Positions 1 through 12,419 are shown, counted from the stretch's first letter. The stretch: DNA of 64,000 nucleotides from Flaveria trinervia (GCA_025506515.1 CM046442.1:14056863-14120862), one strand, 5' to 3'. Translations and numbers: made by a program. The notes: generated by a model not told the origin, from the letters alone.

Positions 1-44
1 AATATATGTATATGTATATGTATATATATACCCACACACATCAC

Positions 45-1130
45 CTACTTTCTCAAAAGTTCCTAAAGACATCAAACTTCTAGTAAGACTAGGAATGTAC
101 CTGACATGTTGCACACCCATCTCACTCTCATTCTTGAACTTAAATGTGAAAGTTTCCATACCAAGAATCTTACAAGGTCGATCATCTCCCAACATTACCT
201 CTCCATGGTCTTCTAGTTTAAGATCTTTGAAATGCTCTTTAACTTGTTTCATGTGAAATGAACATCCCGAATCAAGAATCCACCTCCTTGATTTTCTTGA
301 TTTGTTACATTTAGTACATCAGAGCTTTTATACCCTTCTAAAGAACAATCTGAAACATGGCTATTATACCCTTTTACAGAAGAATTATCACTCTCCTTTT
401 TCTTCTCGAGACAATCTTTCTTTAAGTGCTTCTCAAATCCGCATACATAGCATCTTCTTTTGAGATTTGATTTAGATCCTGAATGCCCTTTTGAGTTTCC
501 ACTTCTAAACTTTGTTTTCCCTCTTACATGCAAACCATCATTCGAACCATGTTAAACATCTGTTCATTTCTTCAACTCTTTCAAATTCATGGTAGCAAGA
601 ACTTCTTCCATAGATAAAGATTATGTACCATACATCAACGCATCAAGAAAATGCTTAGATGATTCAGGTAAAGAAGCCAAGAAGATTATAGCATGATCTT
701 CATCTTCCAAAGTCACATATATGTTTTCAAGATCCAATATGAGTTTGTTAAACTCATCTGTGTGGTCTTCCATTGTCTTACCAGCACCGATTCGGAATGT
801 ATACAACCTCTTCTTCAGATATAGCCAATTCGCAAGTGACTTGGTCATATACAAACTCTCTAATTTCGACCAAATTCCGGCCACCGTAGTTTCTTTCGAC
901 ACCTCTTGTAACGTATGATCTCCTAGAGACAGGATCATCGCACTATGGGCTTTCTCCATGATATTTTTTTTCTCTTTATATATCAAGTTCACTAGTAGAT
1001 TGGCTTCTCTAAGGAATGCAGCCACCACGCCTTGGTGAACCAACAAGGCTCGCATTTTGAGTCTCTACAAGATAAAATCATTCTTACCATTGAACTTTTC
1101 TAGATTAAACTTTGTCAACACAATCTTCTC
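45..1130 (-). pseudogene. Copia-1 gag and protease start (degenerate)
   Basis: Gag forms the particle shell and the zinc knuckle binds RNA. On the minus strand the product starts near 1130 with a Copia gag N-terminus (KFNLEKFNGKNDF), followed by a stop where family members have Trp, then a UBN2-type gag domain at 1055-621. A CCHC knuckle (CYVCGFEKHLKKDC) lies at 452-411. After a frameshift near 290 the aspartic-protease motif WILDSGCSFHM follows at about 283-250, and recognisable protease sequence continues to about 45. At least one stop and two frame changes make it nonfunctional. The identification rests on motif order and is secure; the exact start is not. Confidence 0.85.
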
Positions 1131-1180
1131 TATTTTGCACTTCAATCGATCACCTTCTTTGAGAGCTTCAGCCAAACCAG

Positions 1181-1192
1181 GCTCTGATACCA
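1181..1192 (-). other. Primer-binding site of Copia-1
   Basis: On the minus strand this reads TGGTATCAGAGC, the complement of the 3' end of initiator tRNA-Met, which primes reverse transcription in most plant Copia elements. It sits two bases inside the LTR end at 1195. Confidence 0.9.
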
Positions 1193-1194
1193 AC

Positions 1195-1660
1195 TGTAAG
1201 CAATACACCAAAGAAGAATTGAAATAAAAACAGAAGAACTCTTCTATTTAAAGTAATTAAAGAGAATTTACAAGAAGAAATGAATTACTTTTGCTTCCCC
1301 TCTCTCCAACTCTATTTATAGCCAAATTGACTTAACAACTTGTAATAAACATTTACACCTTCAACCCTATACAAACAGAAAACAACACAAACACTCACTG
1401 AACTACACAAGAAATGAAAACAACACAAGAACTATAAACAACACAAACACTCACTGAACTACACAAGAAATGAAAACAACACAAGAACTATAAACAACAC
1501 AAAAACGAAAACAATACAAAACTAACATATGATTTTTGACTTTAACTCTCATCAAAGTCAATAATAAGATTTCCATGATGTGTGTGATGACTATCAAAAG
1601 GAATTGCTCTAATCGAATCGTTATGATCAAGTGCGAACCTACACTGACCCTAGGGGTAGC
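1195..1660 (-). repeat. 5' LTR of Copia-1 (outer end approximate)
   Basis: The inner end is clear: plus-strand TG at 1195, two bases from the primer site. A TATA box (TATAAATAG on the minus strand, about 1313-1322) supplies the expected LTR promoter. The outer end near 1660 is a guess based on where the sequence character changes. The LTR contains a perfect 56-bp tandem duplication. Confidence 0.55.
1381..1492. repeat. Two perfect tandem copies of a 56-bp unit
   Basis: Copies at 1381-1436 and 1437-1492 appear identical by eye, followed by a partial third start. They lie in the U3 part of the Copia-1 LTR upstream of its TATA box, where tandem duplications often carry enhancer sequence. Confidence 0.85.
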
Positions 1661-3837
1661 CTCCATTACCCCTCAACTTTTTACGACAGTGTGATTTTTT
1701 ATGGTTTTATTGTAAAAAAGTTACGGTTTTACGTTACCCTTAACTTTTTTTTTAAATTCAACACTTTATAGAAAGTTTTAAATTTTACAAAAAAAAGTCT
1801 AGTAATTTATAAAAAATACATTTTATAAAATTTGAGTTTAAACCAAATGTTAAATACCCATTATGCCATTGATCCATTAGTCCATTACCTAATAAAATAA
1901 AAACCCAAAATACACATTACCTATTATCCAATATATGAACAAGCCCAAAATCATAAAAATAAAACATAAAAAACAAAAACAAAATGTAGTCGAGCAGCAA
2001 GCAACACCTGCGCCACCACCCACCGTGCATTGCCCACTTAATTACCAACCTGCGCCACTGCCCACCGGACCATCCACCTACGCCACTCGAGGTAAAAGTT
2101 TTTAATCTTTACCTATTACTTTATTAGACTATGAACTTGGAGATTTAGGATTTATTATGTTCAATTTCTAATACTTTGTGTTATTTGTTATAAAAACTAA
2201 AGATATAAATTAGGTATTAAAAGATGATTAGGGATTTAATTTTAAATTAGGGATTTGAATTATGTTATTTCTAAGTGTAATTTGTTATCTTTATAATTTT
2301 TTTTATAAAATTAAAGATTTGAAACATGAAAAAACCAGTTCTTACCGGTAATATTTTTAAATGAAAATTTAAAGAGAATGATATTGGTTCTAATAATAAT
2401 AATGATATCAATCATCTGAGTATGATATTGGTTCAACTATTCTTTCGGGTTCAATCCTTTGAATATGGCAGGAATATTTGAATAATGATTTGGTATTTAT
2501 GGTTAAAAGGGAACATTTGACGAAGTAGAGGATGAGGATGTAATGTTTTATTTTCAATTTAGGCCTACCACTAGTTATAATGAGATGCTAAGTTCGATTA
2601 AATATTTCCAAGGGATGTCTTGGAGATGTAGTTTTTAAATAATGATAGGGTTAATGTTATCCTTTGGTTCCTAGCCAGCTTTATATTCCTTATGTTTTGA
2701 TGTAACGATCAAGTTTTGATGTAACGATCACTAGTTGCACCCATCATTTTAGTAGATTACTATAGGTGTCTTAAATATAGAAATTTGTCTTAGGGCCTTA
2801 TACAAGCCAAATAGTGAAGACCCCAAGTTTACATTATAAACCATTATAGCATATATCAGTAACGACAAAACTAAAAGGTTTATTATTGATGCAGTTAGCT
2901 TATTTTATGAATATTTTAGATTAAAACCCAAATATACAAGTCCAATCCACGTATATAGATTTGTTTTTGAAAATTCTGAGGCCATATATAAATTAAAGGT
3001 ACAAAACTAAGGCTTTAGTTGCTTTAGACTGGAGCCACCCATCTCGAATACAATATATATTCATTGCCCACACACGTGTCCTGGCTTGTACATGGTTTCC
3101 CCTCTTAAGGATTTTGAGCTTAACTTGGTTCAGATACTTCTAAGACCTAGCACTTAGTTTAGCCCTGGATTCTTATAGTATGTTATTATCCCTTCATGTC
3201 TTTTACTTTGTGACTTAACTTACTAGGACGTGGACTAAATATTAATTTTCCCCTTTCCATAGTCATATTTGTTTAAGATGCTGTCGGGGATTAGGATATG
3301 TATAATTCCATTATGAGTGTGATAAAAAATAAGTTCACATAGACGACACCTAGACAATTAGTATAGTTACACTCACTATACATGTTAATGTCTTAGTAAG
3401 TGTGATCACTACTTTAATAATCATTTCATCTTTACCATTATTTGTTTTTGTGTGTGTACATATCATATTATTATCTTTAAAAATTTTTTTGTCATCATTG
3501 GTTCTCAGTTGCGTATTGGTGACAACCTCGATATCAAGTTATGTTTCAGGTATAAACTCGGGTACGGGTGGAGATTGGTTGAAGTTGGGTTGATCTTATG
3601 CCTAAATGATGTGTTGCAAAACAAATATGTTTTAGGTCTCATTTCCAGGTCACTTTTGTCTAATTTGTAGTTAGATTCATTATTTTTGTTTATTGTTTGC
3701 TACTATGTGGCTTAACAAACGCTCTGATGCTAAAAGTATGGAAACGCGTGGAAATGAAGAAAAGATCCAAAGGGTGAAAAAGACCAACACTTAAACATTT
3801 TTCTAAGTGTTAAAATCAAATCTTGCTAGAAAAGTTC

Positions 3838-3967
3838 ATCTACGCGATATGCACATGTTAAAATTCCTGCTATACGTATCGCATAGCTCATATTAGAGTT
3901 TTGAGATTTTTTTAATCTATGCGATACGCGCAGGTTGAAATTCTGGGTGTGCGTATCACATAGATGG
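3838..3967. repeat. Two diverged copies of a hairpin-forming TATGCGATACG unit
   Basis: Copies at about 3838-3893 and 3917-3967 each begin with a (T)ACGCGATA/TATGCGATACG phrase and end with its approximate inverse CGTATC(G/A)CATAG, so each could fold into an imperfect hairpin. No coding context is visible. Confidence 0.6.
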
Positions 3968-5149
3968 ACTTTACAGAAATTTTTACAAAGTTGTATTTAA
4001 ACAACTTCTCTTAACCTTAAAGGTAAGTTTGACGACTAGTTGTTTCCAGAGGATTTTTAAGGAAATTGAAGATTTTAGAAGTCTTGGAAGCCAAAGGTGA
4101 AAGCTAGGATCATAGAAACTATTGCAAACGCTTGAATATGAGTTTTTATATTCATAACTTGTTTACCCTTCATGTTTTGAACATGTTGAACCTATATTCA
4201 ATGTTTAAGTTGATGCTTCTACTTATTATGAGTAGCTAAAATTCTAATAGTATCTAGGTTAATGATTAGGTTATGTTAACCTGAATAGATTTTGATTACT
4301 GAACGATTTTTATGGTTAACATTTGTGTAAAGAATAATTATTTAATCTATTTATTGTGTTCGAGTATTCTAATATACTAATTGATTATTGCTATTTTTTA
4401 TATGTTAGTTAATTAATGTCTTTCATAGAAACTTGCATATCTAGGTCAATTACTTTGTGCTTTTTTATTAATTGATGGTTTGCAAGACGTAGTAACCATA
4501 GGAATTAGCTTGCATTAATAATTAGAACTTAATGCTTTTCTTAATTTGAGATCGAGAAGTGAGTCAATTGAATTGTCCTTGTGATTAGGAATAAACGGTC
4601 CGCGAGAAGGTCTCCCTAGTTTAACTAGTTACATTGCTATTTGTGTCTAGTAAGTTTTTTTTAAGTTACCCCTTGCATCGTTAATGTATTGTGCTAGTTG
4701 GATCGATAGATTAGCTATCAATCAGGTACGCGAGTGTTATGAAAGGGTCTGAAAGGTAGTTTGACCAATCGGTAGTTTTACACATCTTTTAGGTTCTCTT
4801 TTTGGTCACACTTGGAGATAATCCTCGATCCATTAAGCGTCTTAGAGGTTCGTATCATCATATCCGGATTTCACAATAATTAAATAACCGTATGAAGTTC
4901 AAGAGTCACATCTAAGATTAACCTAGGTAGTATTTTTCCCATTCATGATTTTTTAAGGAATTCTATTTTTCTCGTGTTCTAGTTGGTAAATTGATATTTA
5001 ACAAGTTTTCACAAAACTTTTATTTCATTATCATATTTAACAATCGTGAGGAGAAATTAACGAAATAAATGACCCAATCATAAGTTTTCACAAAAGCTTT
5101 TATTTCATTATCATATTTAACTAAATGGTTGTTTGGCAATTTCTGAATA

Positions 5150-5660
5150 ATTAAGGTGTTGTTTGTTCTTTTTGCGGCAAAATGTCTGCAGTCTGCAGAT
5201 ATCTACTAGAGAAGATGTGAACTAAACATCTGCAGTTTGCAACAATAAGAGTGTCTGTTTTTTAACGTCCGCAGACTGCTAAATCAACTAGTGGTGGTAT
5301 ACGGCGGTAGTGATGGTAGATGGTGGGTAGTGGTGATGGCGGCGAATGGATGTGGTGGAGGACGGTTAAGTGTTTCACCATTAAGAGGTCTAAACCATTA
5401 AAAATTAAACTAGTATATCGTTTAACTATTCAAAGGCAAATGTTTAAACAATTTAGATAAGAGTTCTTAACTACTCAGCGTTAGACCTATTAACCGTTTA
5501 ACATTAATATAATACTTAACTATTCAAAGGCAAAAGTCTGAATCATTCAGATATTTGCTCACGAAACAAATAATCTAAATTATTAAGTATCGAATAATTC
5601 AAACATTTGAATCATTAAGATGTTGCTTCAAATGCTTCTAAACTACCCTAAAATTATTTG
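5150..5660. repeat. Possible MITE remnant (hAT-like texture)
   Basis: The interior carries repeated CATTAAG, TCTGAATCATTCAGA and CTGCAGACT-type phrases with several short palindromes, and the two edges share a direct repeat (ATTAAGGTGTTG / ATTAAGATGTTG). The texture resembles nonautonomous hAT elements I remember from daisy-family genomes, but I could not define inverted termini or a target duplication. Confidence 0.3.
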
Positions 5661-6405
5661 TTTTTTTCCTACTAAAATAACTTGTACTTGTCAACTTTTC
5701 TAAAATAACTTGTATTGTTAATTTTTCTAAAGAATATTAAATGCATATTCTTGTTTATTAATTTCTCTCTCCTGACATTTTAGTATGAGTTTTAACAAAA
5801 AATGTGAATTTGTTTTAAAGGTAAATCTTGTCGGTCTCGTTACCTCTTTTGACACATGTTTGGATTGAAATTTTGTGGATGGCAAGTACTTATTTTCAAA
5901 AATAAATATTAGTTGTTTAATTTTTTTTAAATAATATATAATGATATCTATAAACAAAGCGGAAACTCGAGTCACACGGCCACATTCTTTTTTGCCAAAC
6001 GTTAATGCTAAATATTTTATTTTAATTTATATTTCTGTAAGGCAAAATTAAATTAATGATAGAAACAAAGTAGCAGGTAGGTAAAGCCTAGACCTGCAAT
6101 TTATAGAAATAAAGTACAAACCATTAAAGAGGACGGGCCGGCCCAATGCATATAAAGTTAAGGTAGGGTTTCAGACCCATAATTTGTTTGAACTTTTTAT
6201 ATCTAACGAGTTGTTATTGACTGATGGCTCTGAATTAAATAAAAGTGATGTTAAAATGTATGTAGGAATAAACATGTCATATTAGTATACGGGAAATTAA
6301 AACAGTATAATGTTATTATGAAAAAGTTTAAAAAAAATTGTATTTGACTTGTTGATTCTAACCGTGCAATGAATCGACCTTGATTCTAAAATACGCTAAT
6401 CAAGT

Positions 6406-6530
6406 GCGCATATTGCGTGATGCGTGTGATGCCATGCAGAGAACGCATCATTGCACCTGATGCGATGTGATTGCATGATGCGTGCTTAATGCGACGATTC
6501 TTGCAAGACGTTCTCTTGCAAAATGTGCTG
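6406..6530. repeat. Irregular GATGCG-rich repeat cluster
   Basis: TGATGCG and TGCGTG-type phrases recur about ten times with irregular spacing in otherwise AT-rich DNA. The cluster is CpG-rich compared with its surroundings. No element ends are visible. Confidence 0.6.
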
Positions 6531-7162
6531 ATGCAACGTAAAAAATTTGATGTGTTGAGTTGCAGGTTTTTTTATAAAGATTTTGAATTACATGCTGTTA
6601 GATAGATTTTTGAGTTGTAGGAAACAAAGAAAAGGGGAAAAAGAGAGAAAAATCTATTAAAATATCATAATGTTTAGGTGAACTTAATGCTAAAGTTATA
6701 ATAAAATTACATGATGTGTTATTTTTTGATTGGTTGAGTTAATGTGTTACAACAAAAGATAAAAAAAACAATACTATTTTTTGATTTTTTTCCCATCTCA
6801 TTCTTTAACTGCTTTTTTATTTTCTTCTCTTTTTCTTCTCTTTTTTTGTTTTCTTTGATTGTTACAAGCCCAAGCATGTTTTATAAAGTGTAAAATTCAC
6901 ATACTTGTATTGTTTTTTATGTTAAAATATTAATAATATATAATTAGCTATGCAATATTATTATATTAGTATTTTCTTTAGAAGCATACACATCGAATAC
7001 GTGATGTGCACGCAATATCGGATATTTAATTAAAACGAACAGCAACATATCACGCAATTTAAAACCAAGGCACCAACTTAGTTTTGATGAAAACTCATAT
7101 CAAAACATAAGTAGATAAACATTTCGCGATAATATATCAGAAATTAAAAAGAAACTAATGTT

Positions 7163-7954
7163 TGTTAGGACCGTGTACGTACGGAGTACTAACTGATAAT
7201 ACGTGAAACCAGATCAAATGGTGCGAAATCCTATTTGATTGGCAATCCAATCAGTGATAACGCAATCCCGATCAATCTAACGATTAAAGAAACGTTAAGA
7301 ACGATTAGAACAAGATCAACTGCGAACTATGAACTTGAAACAGGCTTTCTGGACGCTCTGGACGGCTAGGGTACGAGTATGTGTAGAAATTCTTCAAGTG
7401 TATCGAATTCTTATGTTTTTCCACGAATTAAGTGGTATTTATAGGTTAGGGTTTTCCAATCGTACGACTGAACCATTAGCATGGTTCAATCGTGCGACTG
7501 AATCATGCGATTGATCCATACGCACAACTGAAGGTTCAGTCATGCGACTGAATCATGCGATTGATGCATACGCACAACTGAAGGTTCAGTCGTGCGACTG
7601 AGTCAATCTGATGTCTCAATCGTGCCACTGATCCAGTCTCCTGGTTCAGTCGTGCAACTGGTCCATTAGCATGAGATAGTCATGCGTATGGTCTATTAGC
7701 ATGGTCCATTCGCATGAAGACTCATACGACTAAGTTTGAATACATTTCTCATCATTATTGACTAAGAACTATGCACAACAACCACAAACATATATAGTTA
7801 GTTCAATATACTTTATCACACAATAAACAATGAAATATTAAACATTATAAACGTCAATCACATATTGTATTTCATTCATCTCATTCGTTACATATGTGTA
7901 AGACATGACAAACATTTACATTAAGCTCATCATTTAGGTATATATGTATCAACA
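7163..7954 (-). mobile_element. Solo LTR of the Copia-5 family
   Basis: The 792-bp block begins TGTTAGGA and ends TGTATCAACA on the plus strand. A perfect 5-bp target duplication, ATGTT, lies at 7158-7162 and 7955-7959. On the minus strand it aligns along its length with the Copia-5 LTR (43939-44675): the same TGTTGATACA start, a TATA box (CCTATAAATACC, about 7434-7445), and the same TCCTAACA end. No primer site or polypurine tract adjoins it, so the internal part was lost by LTR-LTR recombination. Confidence 0.92.
7440..7740. repeat. CAGTCGTGCGACTGA-type array inside the solo LTR
   Basis: Phrases such as TTCAGTCGTGCGACTGA, AATCATGCGATTGAT and CATACGCACAACTGA alternate about a dozen times. 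CGTGCGACTGA and its near-inverse make several short palindromes. It lies upstream of the LTR TATA box, and the Copia-5 LTR carries a related array at 44180-44350. Confidence 0.8.
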
Positions 7955-8766
7955 ATGTTGTACATAAATATAAAAGTATAATATATTTAAATCGATTGAG
8001 TTCGAATAAAATTTATATGAAAACATAAAAATTGACACATCTTGTTTAAAATTTCATAAACCATCATACCTCAAAAGTTACAAGAGAAATATAAAATATG
8101 TAAAGATTATGTAACATATAGAAGTATTTAAAATAAAAACAAAATGGTATGTATTTATTTGTTTGCCAAGAAACAATTAAATCTATCCTAATAATCATTT
8201 ATATTTTTGACACATGTCATTCTCACATCTACTCTTATTTATTTTTCCGCCTAAACTATTTATTTTATTTTAAAATATTAAATAACTAATTTTCAAAAAC
8301 TTCTTTTTTTTCTCTTTATATTATGGATCTATGTTTTTTTAATCAATAATATTAAGAAATATCTTTTATTAAATAAAAACTAAGTATTTTGATTAAAAAA
8401 TACACTTTTTTAAAACCAAATTATTCTAAAACTATGAGTTTTTTATGAGACAACAAATTTTTTTTTAAATAATAAAATTATTTGTAGAATCATTCTTTTT
8501 ATAAAATAAAAGTTTCATATTTAAAAAGATTTACAAAACAAGCCCGGAGTTTTTAACAGTGAAATATTGTTAAAACATGAATTTTTATCAAACCTATTAC
8601 AAACGGAAGTTTTAAAAATAATAAAAAAGTTTTATCAATTAATAAAAACACTTACTAATATGCAATTTCAATTATATCTTATATCAATAATGTCTTACAG
8701 TTAATAACTCTTCATAAATTAATATTTAGTATTTTGTTTATGGGCTTATAACCCAGTATAAAAATA
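7955..8766. other. AT-rich spacer, nothing recognised
   Basis: Very AT-rich DNA with poly-A and poly-T runs between the solo LTR target duplication and the MITE at 8767. No open frame, paired ends or RNA gene was found. Confidence 0.6.
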
Positions 8767-9305
8767 AGGATTATTGGATTTTAATAATCTTAAGTTTAAT
8801 TTATTGGCCGGGATTAATCCCAACTCAATAAATATTTACAAATACTCTTAGTTTTAAGTTTATTTTCCTTCAATGATCCCTTACTAACTAAGAGTTAACC
8901 TTGTCAGTTTTCGATGGTATCGACTATTTTTGTGGCCAAAACGCTAAACAGAAAATTAAAATATATCATCAGGTCCGCCAATTGAAACTTCTGCACCCAA
9001 AAACCCGTTAATATTTACCTCCTAATTTGAACCATCGCAATCGTTGGAGGTAGATTTCTGGTAACGATGGAGGTGAGAGAATAGAAAATGGACCTAACTG
9101 ATACTAGGCGGTGCTGGAGTTTAAAAATTACTCAAAGTTGACATCATTTCATCAAAAAAACTGGAGATGGTTAACTCTCAGTTAGTAAGTGATCATTATT
9201 AGAGAAAAATATATTCAAAGTTAAGAGTGACCGTAAATTATTTCTGAATTGAGATTAATCTCGACCAATAAATGAAAGTTGAGGTTATTAAAATCCAATA
9301 ACCCT
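8767..9305. mobile_element. Inverted-repeat MITE with long arms
   Basis: The ends start AGG(A/G)TTATTGGATTTTAATAA and the two arms stay alignable as inverted repeats for roughly 180 bp (about 8767-8945 against 9130-9305), with TTACTAACT(A/G)AGAGTTAACC shared deep inside. A 7-bp duplication AAAAATA flanks it (8760-8766 and 9306-9312), although its A-rich composition makes a chance match easier. No transposase frame is present, so it is nonautonomous; the superfamily is not assigned. Confidence 0.75.
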
Positions 9306-9951
9306 AAAAATAAATCCTAAAATTCCGGGCGGGAAGGCTCCTAGGTTCGAAGTAGCGTGCATTTGTCCTTAAACTCCTGCTCAAAATATGTGTAAAAAAA
9401 CTTGTGGTATTTGTACGAGTGTTCAAATTTCAAAAATGGTTTTATATAAGAGATTATTTTTCTTTTAAGTTACATTATAAAAACGACTTTTTTATTTTTA
9501 AAAGAAATTTTGAATTCTAATGATACAAACTATTGAATATTGACCAATATTAATCCTAACTAACATTTTGACAAGATTAATCACTATTTTCAATTTTGTT
9601 ACCGTAATAATCTCAGCCTAACTATTTGGTAACTCCGTTAGTTTTTGAAGACCTAACACATAACATTGCTTCTGATGTGGCATGTGACTTGACATATTAC
9701 ATAATTAATATATAAATATACTACTCAATTTTTGCATTTCTTTGTATTCAAGATACTCAACAAGTGATAAAAGCGTTCTATTGAATAACTTTAGAAAATT
9801 ATATTTTATAAAAAGAAATTGAGTAATGTATATAAATATATATATATATATATACAGAACTATGTTATGCGTCATGTCACAAGTCACATCACGTGATACG
9901 TCATAAAAAACTAACAAAGTTAAAGGACAATTGAACTTGAACAATTATTAG

Positions 9952-11446
9952 TATACCTGGCAAGATGAGCGGGTCGTGTTGAGTCGGGTGCCAGGTCAGA
10001 ATGGATTCGGGTTAAGATGGGTTTGGGTCAGAATGGATTTAGACTCAAAAACCACATTGATTAACAATTTCATATATAGATCAATCACAAGATAGTAGAC
10101 ACCCATCTTCTAATAAAATAAAAAATATAACTAAGTATTACTCTAATACCTTAAGGTTAGATTGTTCAAACCACTCGATACTCATTTGACATTCTTTTGG
10201 AATTTGCTCGAAAATTGCTCATTTGAATTTTTGCTCAAAAAATGTTCGTTCGAATTTTTGCTAGAAAAATGATCATTTGAATTTTTGCTTGAAAAATGCT
10301 TGTTCAAATTTTTGCTCGGTTGGAAACGAGCCGATCGGCTCGGATCGGTTTGTAACAGAGCCAAGCACGAGCAAAGGTCCACTCGGTTTGGTTCGAATCG
10401 AATTAATATGTATATATAGTTTATACATAGCACTATAGTATATTTGACCCATTTGATATGAATATGTAATTATATTTATGCATAATTGATCAATCAACCT
10501 AATAAAGAATTCTACATTAAACATTCAAGTGAAATTCTAAGTCGTTAAAAGATATTTTTTCGATAATCTCCCACTCACACCGTTGTCGTTATCTATAATA
10601 TGTTCTTCGCCTTATCGGATACAACTTTAACTTCATCGTTAGCCACAACGTATTGTCATCCATGAATATATTATGTAATGAAATATGACTGATTTTTAAG
10701 TCATTAAACCTTATTCGTTGCAATATAAATCGTATGACACACAAAATAGTTGGGTTGTATAAATTTTTCGCTGCTTGTTTACGCTTGCTCAATGCTCACT
10801 CGAAAATTTAACGCTGCTCAAAAAATACTCATTCGATTTTCCGCTCGATTTGTAAACGAGTCAATCGGCTTGGTTCGGGTTGAAAACAAGCCAAGCACGA
10901 GCAAAGATCCGCTCGGCTCGGCTCGGCTCGTGAACAACCCTACCTTAAGGTACAACTAGGCAAACAAAATTAAAATTAAACTTTAAGAAAATGGTTATAA
11001 AATAAAAATAAGAAAAAGATAAACTGCATGGTGATGGTAGACATGAATTGTGCAGTTATATTGTGGTCTTTTATTCCATCCTAGACCTTCAGTTTACTAC
11101 GCCCGGTTGCAGACCCATTCATCTCATATGACTCGTAAACCGATCTTGACCCGTTAACAAATTTAATATGTTTATCGCTAACACTTAGATGTGAGACTAT
11201 GTGTCGATTTTAAAGAAAATATGAGGTGAAGAAACATGGGTTATGAGAAGATCTAATCAACCCATCCTGACTCGTTCTTTGTTTTTTTATGACCCATCTT
11301 GACCTGTTGATCATTTTTCCTAGTCTTAGAGTTGCCCAACTTGACCCTCTTTGTAATATAGCTTAACCCAATCTAACTCATTACTTTATTATTACTATCC
11401 CAAATCAACCCAAATATACTCACTTGAATCCAAATTGCCAGGTCTA
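9952..11446. mobile_element. hAT-like nonautonomous element with 8-bp target duplication
   Basis: The termini are TA(T/G)ACCTGGCAA in inverted orientation, and ATTATTAG is duplicated exactly at 9944-9951 and 11447-11454. An 8-bp duplication is typical of the hAT superfamily. Subterminal DNA is rich in GGGTC/GACCC-type phrases on both arms. There is no transposase. A second element (10158-10942) is inserted inside it. A Mutator assignment is possible but fits less well. Confidence 0.8.
10158..10942. mobile_element. Mutator-like nonautonomous element with 9-bp target duplication
   Basis: The ends are TAGATTGTTCA and, inverted, TAGGGTTGTTCA. CCTTAAGGT is duplicated exactly at 10149-10157 and 10943-10951; nine bases is the Mutator hallmark. 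The interior is rich in GAGCCGAGC/GCTCGGCTCG. A roughly 80-bp segment (10310-10390) recurs as a direct, diverged copy at 10848-10925, so the element is internally duplicated. No transposase frame. Short frames here are repeat artefacts. Confidence 0.82.
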
Positions 11447-11567
11447 ATTATTAGTAACAAAATCAAAAGTTTGGATTAATATTGTTAAATTATTAGTTGG
11501 GATTAATTAATATTGTGCAATAATTAATAGTTTGGATTATTAAAATCCAATTTTCTTTTTAAACACA

Positions 11568-11943
11568 TACAATATCGCTATATACAGAAAAAAATTAACA
11601 CTCTTTAGCTCAATGTGATTCATGTTCATGATATACAAAAATAAAAAATAACGCTCTTTAGCTCAATGTGATTCATGTTCATGAATGTGTCTTTCTTTTT
11701 GTTAGTATCTTTTTGTTAGTATCTTTTTGTTAGTATCTTTTTGTTTGTCATTGTGTTTCGCTAAACACCAATATGTTTTTCCAAACTGATAAGTTTTTGA
11801 AAACATAATGATGGAATAAACCTATTGTGTACTTGTAATATATAAAATGCAATGATAAAATAAGAAATAAATTATCAGATATATTATGATGAACAATGAC
11901 AAAATAACATACTAACAAATGTGTCATTGTGTTTCTTATGCTC
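11568..11943. repeat. Spacer with two short tandem repeats
   Basis: A roughly 31-bp phrase beginning CTCTTTAGCTCAATGTG occurs at 11601 and again at 11654. A 16-17 bp unit, TTGTTAGTATCTTTT, is repeated about three and a half times at 11698-11745. Nothing coding was recognised. Confidence 0.65.
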
Positions 11944-12419
11944 TGTAAGGCCCCGTTTCCGGGCACCTCACAGTTGGTTATTCATTGTACTTAAAACATT
12001 ATAAAATGTACATTTATTTTGCAGCGGAATTTAAAACTTTTATTAATAACTAAAATCATGTCATTTCATTCATTTACAACATTTGTTTTCATCTCAAATA
12101 CAAAGACATAACGAATGCCAGTCTCAAAATGCTCCCAGTAGCTTATGCATCCATGCCTGCAACTCCTCAGCATCAACAAACACCTGCCAACTATCATGCA
12201 TACCAAAGTCAGCGACACTGAGTGAGTTCTAGTTTTTATAATAAAATACTTTACTTTCGTTAAAACTGTTCTTTACTTTTCTTTCAAAAGCATACTATAC
12301 TTTACATTCGTTCGTGATCATACATCATACGTACACATAGATAATATAATTATTATCTTCATCATTACGTTCATTAACTTTCGTTCATTCAACGTATTAC
12401 ATTATCGTTCACTTCTCTT

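Larger units (their letters stand above)
1..1660 (-). mobile_element. Copia-1, 5' part of a Ty1/Copia LTR retrotransposon, cut by the window edge
   Basis: Read on the minus strand the order is LTR, primer-binding site, gag, zinc knuckle and start of the protease, which is the Copia order. The element runs off the left edge shortly after the protease motif, so integrase and reverse transcriptase are not visible. The coding part is decayed. The outer LTR end is not fixed because no second LTR is available for comparison. Confidence 0.8.
1661..7162. other. AT-rich DNA without a recognisable gene
   Basis: No long open frame, RNA gene or clear element with paired ends was found. Short frames near 3402-3670 and 5727-5975 have no recognisable motif and low-complexity composition. 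The stretch around 4080-4990 has the texture of the noncoding leader of a large Gypsy element (Athila/Tat type), but no coding domain supports this. Local repeats at 3838-3967, 5150-5660 and 6406-6530 are listed separately. An 18-bp phrase is repeated near 2696-2730. Confidence 0.6.
9495..11567. mobile_element. Outer inverted-repeat element, split by a nested hAT-like element
   Basis: About 90 bp at 9510-9620 match the inverse of about 11455-11567 at moderate identity, sharing CAAACTATT, CAATATTAAT and TTTTGTTAC. The GGATTTTAATAATCC phrase at the right end recalls the 8767-9305 MITE, so the two may be related. Everything at 9944-11454 is a later insertion. The outer ends and target duplication could not be fixed. 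Confidence 0.5.

Noticed and set aside
3720..3732. GCTCTGATGCTA as a minus-strand primer-binding site
   Set aside because: Two mismatches to the tRNA-Met site and no LTR end or gag next to it.
4080..4990. Athila/Tat Gypsy leader
   Set aside because: Only sequence texture supports it; no LTR end, primer site or domain was found.
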